From positions 248,001 to 312,000 of the forward strand of contig NZ_JAQGLB010000004.1 of NCBI RefSeq assembly GCF_027853965.1: a DNA stretch of 64,000 nt, read 5' to 3'. The notes under the pieces are model-generated. The model saw only the letters and a list, made by a program, of their open reading frames with translations, was not told the DNA's origin and searched no databases. How positions within the stretch are numbered: position 1 is the first letter of the stretch; each line of letters starts with the position of its first letter. This document shows positions 58,918 through 64,000 of this stretch, one piece after another. This stretch comes from Saccharopolyspora indica. Lineage in GTDB: Bacteria > Actinomycetota > Actinomycetes > Mycobacteriales > Pseudonocardiaceae. The position numbers and the translations under genes are program-made.

Positions 58918-58950
58918 GGTCGTGAGTGCGGCCGACCCGCACTCACGACC
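58918..58950. terminator. Bidirectional terminator hairpin (CGTGAG family, copy E)
   Basis: A perfect 14-bp stem GGTCGTGAGTGCGG (58918-58931) with CCGCACTCACGACC (58937-58950), placed immediately after the LCP stop and 5 bp before the stop of the convergent decarboxylase gene. Its arm shares CGTGAGTG with the dispersed hairpins. Confidence 0.85.
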
Positions 58951-58954
58951 GAGT

Positions 58955-59392
58955 TCACCGGCGCGGCGGCTTCATCTCCAGCGGCACCCCGATCAGGTTC
59001 AGCGCGTTGATCAGCGAGACCTGCGCGACGAGGTGCCCGAGCTCGGCCTCGTCCGGGAACGCCTTGCGCAGCGCGTCCCACAGCTCGTCGGTGACGTGCT
59101 CGCGCCGGGTCGCCGCCTCGGCGTAGGTGAGCGCGGCCCGCTCCCGCTCGTCGAACAGCTCCGACTCCTGCCACACCGGCAGCTGCAACAGCCGGTCCTG
59201 GCCCTCGCCGTGGCGCAGGGCCTCCCGGCTGTGCATGTCGACGCAGTACACGCAGCCGTTGATCTGCGAAACCCGGATCTTCACCAGTTCGCGCAAGGTC
59301 GCGTCCAACGGCCCCTGCCGCAGCGCGGCATCGGCCTGCTTGAAGCCCGCGTACGGCTCGGGGGCGGTCTTGCCGAGATCCAGTCGTGCCAT
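58955..59392 (-). CDS. Carboxymuconolactone decarboxylase/AhpD-like protein
   Basis: A 145-aa AhpD-like protein, the second in the window. The redox site is C47VYC50 with VDMH54. It lies 27 bp downstream of an ECF41 sigma gene in the same direction, so the pair is an operon, unlike the divergent pair at 35.7-37.3 kb. ATG at 59392 after GGGAGAGGAAGACC. Its cellular role in ECF41 modules is not established. Confidence 0.92.
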   Translation of the reverse strand: MARLDLGKTAPEPYAGFKQADAALRQGPLDATLRELVKIRVSQINGCVYCVDMHSREALRHGEGQDRLLQLPVWQESELFDERERAALTYAEAATRREHVTDELWDALRKAFPDEAELGHLVAQVSLINALNLIGVPLEMKPPRR

Positions 59393-59419
59393 GGTCTTCC
59401 TCTCCCGTCGAAGCCTTCA

Positions 59420-60298
59420 TCAGGGAGACGACTCGGGTCGCGCGAACGTGACCGCCTGGAGCTTCCGCGGGTTGAGCTGCCTGCGGTAGGCGCTGATCCG
59501 GCCGTCGGTGATCTCGACGGTGTCGACGCTGTGGACGCGGCCCTCCCGGTAGGCGACCAGCGCGGGTTCGCCGCCGATCTCGACGATGTCGACACCGCTC
59601 AGCGACCACTGCCGACCCACCCGCAACAGCACTTCGGCGATGCGCCGCCCGCCGTGGATGAGCTTGCGCGCCGCGAAGACCTCACCGCCACCGTCGGTGG
59701 TGTACACGGCGTCAGGGTGCATCAGCTCGACCAGCCCTGCGAGGTCACCGGCCTGGTAGGCGGCGCGGAAGGCGACGAGCAGGCGCTCTCGTTCGGCGCG
59801 CGGCGCGGTCGGCGCGGATTCCCTGGCCTCGGCCACCCGGCGCCGCGCCCGCGAGGCCAGCTTCCGCGCCGCGGGCACCGAACCGCCCAGCACCTCGGCG
59901 ATCCGGTCGAAGGAGATCCCGAAGACGTCGTGCAGCACGAACGCCACCCGCTCCGGCGGGCTCAACGCCTCCATGACCAGCAGCATCGCGGTCGTCACCG
60001 ACTCGTCCACGAGCACCGGCTCGGCCGCGTCGGGCCCGGTGAGCAGCGGCTCCGGCAACCACGGCCCGACGTAGCTCTCCCGCTGCACCCGCGCGGACTT
60101 CAGCACGTCGTAGGAGCGCCGCGCGGCCACGGTCACCAGCCAGGCCCGGAGGTCCACGACCGCGCTGAGATCGGCTGAAGACGCCCGCAACCAGACGTCC
60201 TGCACGACGTCCTCGGCGTCGGCGACGCTGCCGAGCAGCCGGTACGCCACCCCGAACACGGCCGGCCGGTGCTCCGGCCACTCGGCCGCCAGCCGCAT
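59420..60298 (-). CDS. ECF41-group sigma factor, second copy
   Basis: A 292-aa sigma factor with sigma2 (VFGVAYRLLGSVADAEDVVQDVWLRA), the linker motif WLPEPL (80-85), sigma4 and a SnoaL-like C-terminal domain with DGGG and NPRKL (the NPDKL-type motif, with Arg in the third position). These marks define ECF41. ATG at 60298 with GGGAGGGTGC upstream. It heads an operon with the decarboxylase. I did not find an exact TGTCACA element upstream; only TGGTCAC and GGGTCAC variants occur (60370-60412), so its promoter class is open. Confidence 0.92.
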   Translation of the reverse strand: MRLAAEWPEHRPAVFGVAYRLLGSVADAEDVVQDVWLRASSADLSAVVDLRAWLVTVAARRSYDVLKSARVQRESYVGPWLPEPLLTGPDAAEPVLVDESVTTAMLLVMEALSPPERVAFVLHDVFGISFDRIAEVLGGSVPAARKLASRARRRVAEARESAPTAPRAERERLLVAFRAAYQAGDLAGLVELMHPDAVYTTDGGGEVFAARKLIHGGRRIAEVLLRVGRQWSLSGVDIVEIGGEPALVAYREGRVHSVDTVEITDGRISAYRRQLNPRKLQAVTFARPESSP

Positions 60299-60500
60299 GC
60301 ACCCTCCCGCGAGATCCGGTCGCCGCGAATTCCGAGGCGAGCAGGCGAATCCTGGCACGACTCCATCGTCACGCAGTGACCCCACCGCTGTGGGTGACCA
60401 ACCAACGGAATCGCCCTTTCGGGCTAGTCGAAACTACGCCAAGTAGTCCACTACCGTCGCCGGAGCACCCGCACTCCCCCGACTGGAAGAGCGAAAAACC

Positions 60501-60902
60501 TTGTTGCTGAAGCAGATCCGCCGCGTGCTGCTGGCCACCACCCTGATCGCCGGAGCCGCGGTGACCTCCGCGACGACGGCCCCGGCGCAGGGCGAACTCC
60601 CCAGCGTGCTGCACCTCTCGCTGAACACCGAGGGCTCCTCGGTCCAGCGCACGACCCTCCTGGAATGCCACCCGGCGGGCGGCACGCACAAGTTCGCGCA
60701 GAAGGCCTGCACCGACCTCGAACTGGTCCAGGGCGACTTCCGCCGGATGAACGTGCACCTGGCCCGCGCGTGCACCCTGGAACACCTGCCGGTGACGGCG
60801 AAGCTCGAGGGCAAGTGGCGCGGCGGCGTCGTCAGCTACACCAAGAACTACCCGAACGCCTGCGCCATGCAGAACGAAACCGGCGTCCTCTTCGACCTCT
60901 GA
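60501..60902 (+). CDS. Subtilisin inhibitor-like (SSI family) secreted protein
   Basis: A 133-aa exported protein. The signal peptide covers residues 1 to about 29 (LLATTLIAGAAVTSATTAPAQ). The mature 104 residues show the SSI pattern: LLECHPAGGTHKFAQKACTDL (first disulfide Cys pair), ACTLEHLPVTAKLEGKWRG (reactive-loop region) and YPNACAMQNETGVLFDL. SSI proteins block extracellular serine proteases. The TTG at 60501 (or 60504) is the only start that preserves the signal peptide, with GGAAGAG upstream. It stands alone. Confidence 0.88.
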   Translation: MLLKQIRRVLLATTLIAGAAVTSATTAPAQGELPSVLHLSLNTEGSSVQRTTLLECHPAGGTHKFAQKACTDLELVQGDFRRMNVHLARACTLEHLPVTAKLEGKWRGGVVSYTKNYPNACAMQNETGVLFDL

Positions 60903-60950
60903 CCTCGCCGCGTAGGCTGCCGTCGGATGATCTGCGCGGAAAGGTGGCCG

Positions 60951-61286
60951 ATGCCGGAGATCGAGTGGGCCGACTTCGAGAAGGTCGAGCTGCGGGTGGG
61001 AACGATCGTGGACGCGGCGCCCAACGAGAAGGCCCGCAAGCCCGCGTACGTGCTGAAGGTCGACCTCGGTGGCCTCGGCGTCCGGACCTCCAGCGCGCAG
61101 ATCACCGACCACTACGCACCGGAAGACCTGCGCGGCCGCCAGGTGTTGTGCGTCTGCAACTTCGCCCCGAAGCGGATCGCGGGAGTCAAGTCGGAGGTCC
61201 TGGTGACCGGCGCCCACGACGAGGACGGCAACGTGGTCCTGGCCGGCTTCGACCACCCGGTCCCCAACGGCACCCGCCTGCTGTGA
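60951..61286 (+). CDS. csaA: CsaA-like tRNA-binding-domain protein
   Basis: A 111-aa single OB-fold protein of the CsaA/Trbp111 type: [71 protein letters not shown] is the full domain. Members bind tRNA and have been linked to protein export or chaperone activity. The ATG at 60951 has AAAGGTGG upstream. It is followed 15 bp later by the DinB-like gene on the same strand, so the two probably form an operon. Confidence 0.9.
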   Translation: MPEIEWADFEKVELRVGTIVDAAPNEKARKPAYVLKVDLGGLGVRTSSAQITDHYAPEDLRGRQVLCVCNFAPKRIAGVKSEVLVTGAHDEDGNVVLAGFDHPVPNGTRLL

Positions 61287-61301
61287 CGCCGAGGAGCTGA
61301 C

Positions 61302-61808
61302 GTGCTGCCCTTCCCGGAACCGACGAAACCGGTGGCCTCCCGCAACGAGGTCTTCACCGGCTACCTCGACTTCTTCCGCTCCCGAGTGATCGACAAGATC
61401 ACCGAGCTCCCGGAGCCGGAGCTGCGCACCAGCCGAGTCCCCTCCGGCTGGACGCCCCTGGAGCTGGTGAAGCACCTGACCTTCGTGGAACTCCGCTGGA
61501 TCGAATGGGGCTTCCAAGGCCGCCCGGTCGAAACCCCCTGGGGCGACTGGAAGGACGACCGCTGGCACGTCGACGCGGCGGAAACCCGGGAATCCCTCCT
61601 GGAAGCCCTGCGCACCCAAGGCCGCCACACCACCAGCGTCATCGAGTCGACGGACCTCTCGGAGGTCGGCCAACCGGGCCCCCGCTGGAAGGGCGCAGAA
61701 CCGGCAACCCTGGAGCGAGTCCTCTTCCACCTCGTCCAGGAGTACGCCCGCCACCTGGGCCACCTCGACATCATCACCGAACAGGCAACGGCAGCATCCG
61801 GCAAGTAG
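61302..61808 (+). CDS. DinB-like (DUF664) four-helix protein
   Basis: A 168-aa protein of the DinB/DUF664 metal-binding four-helix-bundle family. The metal ligands are expected at His in ELVKHLTFVELRW and at the two His in QEYARHLGHLDIITE. Many such proteins are mycothiol- or bacillithiol-dependent S-transferases or of unknown function. GTG at 61302 with GAGGAGCTGAC upstream. It sits 15 bp after csaA. Confidence 0.88.
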   Translation: MLPFPEPTKPVASRNEVFTGYLDFFRSRVIDKITELPEPELRTSRVPSGWTPLELVKHLTFVELRWIEWGFQGRPVETPWGDWKDDRWHVDAAETRESLLEALRTQGRHTTSVIESTDLSEVGQPGPRWKGAEPATLERVLFHLVQEYARHLGHLDIITEQATAASGK

Positions 61809-61823
61809 CCCTCCGAAGCCGCT

Positions 61824-61918
61824 GTCGGCCCACTTTCCGCAGGTGGTCGCCCGTGAGTGCTTTGGGGTGCTATAGCCCCACAAACCGCTCACGGGTCCTG
61901 ACCAGCGGAAACGGAGCC
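61824..61918 (-). repeat. 95-bp dispersed hairpin repeat, copy B
   Basis: Read on the minus strand it matches copy A (16351-16445) at 83 of 95 positions without gaps, including the flanks GGCTCCGTTT and AAAGTGGGCCGAC outside the hairpin. It lies between the convergent DinB-like and DoxX genes and could terminate both. Confidence 0.88.
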
Positions 61919-61933
61919 AATCCGAAGTCGCTC

Positions 61934-62335
61934 TCAGCGACCGCGACCCCGACGGGCAACCCGCAACGCCCACCAGACGAGCGGAACCTGAAGCGGAACC
62001 CGCGCATAGGCAACAGCCCGCCGCGACATCGACTGCGTCCGCCAGTCCCAGGCCATCTTGACGTTGGCGGGAAGGACGGCGACGAACAACAAGGCGGCGA
62101 GCCGCCCACCCACCCGCCGAGTCCGAGGCACCGCAACGAGCCCGGCGCACCCGACCTCAGCAACCCCGGAGACGTAGGTCCAGGCCCGAGCCGGCCCAGG
62201 CAGAACCCGAGGAACGATCGGATCGAAAACCTTGGGAGCAACGAAGTGCATCACCCCAGCCCCACCCAGCAAAGCGGCCAACCCACGAGTGGCCAACTGC
62301 CCGCGCGAACGTCCAGAACCCAACTCCTGAGCCAT
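61934..62335 (-). CDS. DoxX-family membrane protein
   Basis: A 133-aa protein with four hydrophobic helices of the DoxX group (RGLAALLGGAGVMHFVAPKVFDPIVPRVLPGPAR; AALLFVAVLPANVKMAWDW). Members are small integral membrane proteins, some linked to redox stress or membrane quinone pools. ATG at 62335 with AGGAG upstream in the minus direction. A degenerate copy of its first half occurs at 63420-63600, about 1.26 kb away in the same orientation. Confidence 0.87.
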   Translation of the reverse strand: MAQELGSGRSRGQLATRGLAALLGGAGVMHFVAPKVFDPIVPRVLPGPARAWTYVSGVAEVGCAGLVAVPRTRRVGGRLAALLFVAVLPANVKMAWDWRTQSMSRRAVAYARVPLQVPLVWWALRVARRGRGR

Positions 62336-62461
62336 GAAACCTCCACAACGCCGAGCCCACCCCGAACCTACTAGCCGGTAACAAACCCCGCCAGCCCCGC
62401 GAAGGCCACTCCGATACGTTCACGCCCACCCGAGGCAAGAAAACGCTGCCCTGGAGGACCC

Positions 62462-62899
62462 TTGAACGCGAACCCGGATGCAGAACCCCGAACCAACCAA
62501 GGCTTCTTCACCCAAGCGTTCCGCTTCGGCCTGGTAGGAATCGGCGGCGCGGCGGTCGACTACGGCAGCCTGACCGTGATCCTCGCCCTCGGAACCTGGC
62601 CGGAGCTGGCCAGAATCCTGAGCTTCACGATCGGCAGCACAGCGGTCTACCTGGTGAACCGCCGCTGGACCTTCACCTCGAGCAGGAGCACGAGAGAAGT
62701 GGTGGCACTAACGGCGGTCCTGGCCACGACCTTCGCCCTGGTAGCCGGAGTGAACGCCCTGGCCCTCCGCCTCCTCCCGGAAGGATCCTGGCAAATAACC
62801 CTCGCCTGGGCGATCTCCCAAGCAATAGCAACAACATTCAACTTCCTGGCCCAAAGAACAATCGTCTTCCGCCAGAGAAGCGCGAGCACCCCGGCCTGA
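62462..62899 (+). CDS. GtrA-family membrane protein
   Basis: A 145-aa protein with four membrane helices of the GtrA family (FRFGLVGIGGAAVDYGSL; VYLVNRRWTFTSS; TFNFLAQRTIVFR). GtrA-type proteins are thought to help move polyprenyl-linked sugars across the membrane for cell-surface glycosylation. TTG start at 62462 with GGAGGACCC upstream. Codons end in A more often than elsewhere in the window (GTA, GGA, GCA, CTA), so its codon use differs from the core genes. Confidence 0.9.
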   Translation: MNANPDAEPRTNQGFFTQAFRFGLVGIGGAAVDYGSLTVILALGTWPELARILSFTIGSTAVYLVNRRWTFTSSRSTREVVALTAVLATTFALVAGVNALALRLLPEGSWQITLAWAISQAIATTFNFLAQRTIVFRQRSASTPA

Positions 62900-62947
62900 C
62901 CCGGCAACCACCAGCCCAGCGGATCACGTCCCAGTAGGCTCGGCCAC

Positions 62948-63316
62948 ATGCACAGCACCCTGACCGAGCACGCCCGCTGCCTCTACGGCAACGAGTACCG
63001 GTCGACGCCGCAGTGCAACAGCGACCACCGAGAACACCACTTCGTGGAAGAACTGACCTTCGCAGAAGCGGATGCGATCCTGGCAATGCTCCACGAACTC
63101 TCCCCGAACCTGGTCGACGGAAACCTCCCGGTCTGGATCCGCGACCTGTCCTACCGCCTCGCCCTGCTCCAACGCCCCAACGACCCCCAACTGATGCGAG
63201 AAGCAGCAGAAAGCCTCCACCTACACGGCCCGGACTGGGACAACATCGCAGCAAACCTCCGAACGAAAGCAGAAGCCACGGAAACAAGAACCGGAGAACG
63301 CCGACCACCCCACTGA
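62948..63316 (+). CDS. Hypothetical protein, 122 aa
   Basis: No family recognised. A 122-aa soluble protein (MHSTLTEHARCLYGNEYRST; LAMLHELSPNLVDGNLPVW) with three helices predicted from pattern and a basic tail. Its codons are unusually A-rich at third positions, like the GtrA gene before it. ATG at 62948, 48 bp after gtrA-like; no clear ribosome site. It may be cotranscribed with the GtrA gene. Confidence 0.65.
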   Translation: MHSTLTEHARCLYGNEYRSTPQCNSDHREHHFVEELTFAEADAILAMLHELSPNLVDGNLPVWIRDLSYRLALLQRPNDPQLMREAAESLHLHGPDWDNIAANLRTKAEATETRTGERRPPH

Positions 63317-63419
63317 AACCCAGAAGCTGACCAACCCACCCCGCCACCAACAGCAAGCCAGAACCGAAAACGCTCCAGCCACCCGCGCAAAAGGCCGACC
63401 GCCAACCCAGCCCACCCAC

Positions 63420-63600
63420 GCCACTGACGACCTCGGCGATCCCGGACAGGTAAGTCCAGGTACGAGCCCGCCCAGGAAGAACCCGAGGAACGATCGGATC
63501 GAAAACCTTGGGCGCCACGAGGTGCGTCGCCCCGGCCCCGCCCAGCAGCGCGGCCAACCCCCGAGCGGCCACCAACCCCCGCGAACGCGCCGTGACTTCT
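63420..63600 (-). pseudogene. Truncated duplicate of the DoxX gene
   Basis: The minus strand encodes RGLVAARGLAALLGGAGATH, then LVAPKVFDPIVPRVLPGRAR, nearly the same as the first 50 or so residues of the DoxX protein at 61934-62335, and the DNA is correspondingly similar. It lacks a proper start codon and loses the family pattern after SGIAEV. The remainder to 63317 shows no coding pattern. It is most simply a partial duplication of the neighbouring gene. Confidence 0.75.
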
Positions 63601-63710
63601 GTGCCGTTGCACGAATGACCGCAAGACTTTGCCTGAATGCGCACTGTCCTCGTCGATCAGCTGCAGCCGTTCGCATGTCTGCAGTGGGTTTGGTCGACGG
63701 AGGAGCAAGA

Positions 63711-64000
63711 ATGCGGTCCATGCGAACTCTGGAACCTCGGGTGAACGACCTCGTGAAGATCTTACGGGGAACGACCCACGTCGATTCGGTGAACACCGCG
63801 GGCTCGAGCTACGAGACGACGCGGCGTATCTGGAACGGCGCCGTCACAACACAGCCGGGCGTCGTGGTCCAATGCGCCGACGCTGATGATGTGCGCGCTG
63901 CCCTGCTCGCGGCGCGTGAGACAGGGACGCCGCTGACCGTGCGCGGCGGCGGGCACGACTGGGCAGGTCGGGCATTGAGCGACGGCGGCCTGACGATCGA
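63711..64000 (+). CDS. FAD-dependent oxidase, berberine-bridge-type (5' part; cut by window end)
   Basis: The first 96 codons of an FAD-linked oxidase. PGVVVQCADADDVRAALLAA and LTVRGGGHDWAGRALSDGGL are the PP-loop/FAD-binding motifs (GGGHD is the segment holding the covalently flavinylated His in relatives). Such enzymes oxidise alcohols or natural-product intermediates with O2. The ATG at 63711 has GGAGGAGCAAGA upstream; an ATG three codons later is an alternative. Codon 18 is TTA (63762-63764), which in streptomycete-like genomes can tie translation to development. The reading frame is open at the window end. Confidence 0.85.
   Translation, partial: MRSMRTLEPRVNDLVKILRGTTHVDSVNTAGSSYETTRRIWNGAVTTQPGVVVQCADADDVRAALLAARETGTPLTVRGGGHDWAGRALSDGGLTI

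Noticed and set aside
1-64000. CRISPR arrays, tRNA/rRNA genes, insertion sequences or prophage genes
   Set aside because: I found no regularly spaced direct repeats, no cloverleaf-type sequences and no transposase, integrase or phage structural proteins.

Overview
The window reads as chromosomal DNA of a high-GC actinomycete. The reasons are GC-rich third codon positions, many GTG starts, dense regulator/enzyme pairs, and the block rpsF-ssb-rpsR-rplI followed by dnaB with a GT87-type membrane glycosyltransferase upstream. This order and style fit the Pseudonocardiaceae (Saccharopolyspora/Amycolatopsis-like). The species is inference only. I see no rRNA, tRNA, CRISPR array, insertion sequence or prophage.

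Region by region. 0-6.4 kb: a Tat-exported PhoX-like phosphatase, an MFS exporter with a large interrupted palindrome in its promoter, a large protein of unknown function and a small hypothetical. 6.5-12.6 kb (all minus strand): an ATPase-LuxR regulator, a DUF3592 protein, a metallo-beta-lactamase/double-rhodanese protein, a cupin, and a compact crcB-DUF190-crcB fluoride-export operon. 12.7-23 kb: a TipA-like drug sensor with its own stretched promoter, an iron-box-controlled heme oxygenase, an FadE5-like acyl-CoA dehydrogenase behind two operators, WYL and TetR regulators, a DUF418 membrane protein, the glycosyltransferase, endonuclease IV and a surface protein. 23.3-26.7 kb: the conserved translation/replication core. 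A run of DnaA-box-like sites fills the dnaB promoter.

26.8-55.8 kb is an accessory-style stretch of regulator/enzyme pairs, mostly divergent with visible operators: WYL/VOC, LysR/SDR, TetR/FAD monooxygenase, MarR/epoxide hydrolase, ECF41 sigma/carboxymuconolactone decarboxylase, GlxA-type AraC/dehalogenase, YCII-ECF42 sigma, an orphan histidine kinase with a lipoprotein, TetR/NmrA, a double-MerR regulator/erythromycin-esterase-like enzyme, and TetR/F420-type reductase. Near 38-39 kb lies a gene with the LQR-GNAA segment known from cargo of extracellular contractile injection systems, although no such system is nearby.

55.9-64 kb: a short, editing-domain-less threonyl-tRNA synthetase paralogue preceded by a leader peptide with three Thr codons and a strong hairpin (a probable attenuator), a LytR-CpsA-Psr protein, a second ECF41/decarboxylase pair, a subtilisin-inhibitor-like protein, a CsaA-like protein, a DinB-like protein, a DoxX gene and its broken duplicate flanking a GtrA protein, and the start of a berberine-bridge-type FAD oxidase cut by the window edge.

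Two families of dispersed hairpin repeats run through the intergenic gaps: a 49-bp palindrome present twice, and a family whose stem begins CGTGAG, including two 95-bp copies in opposite orientation.
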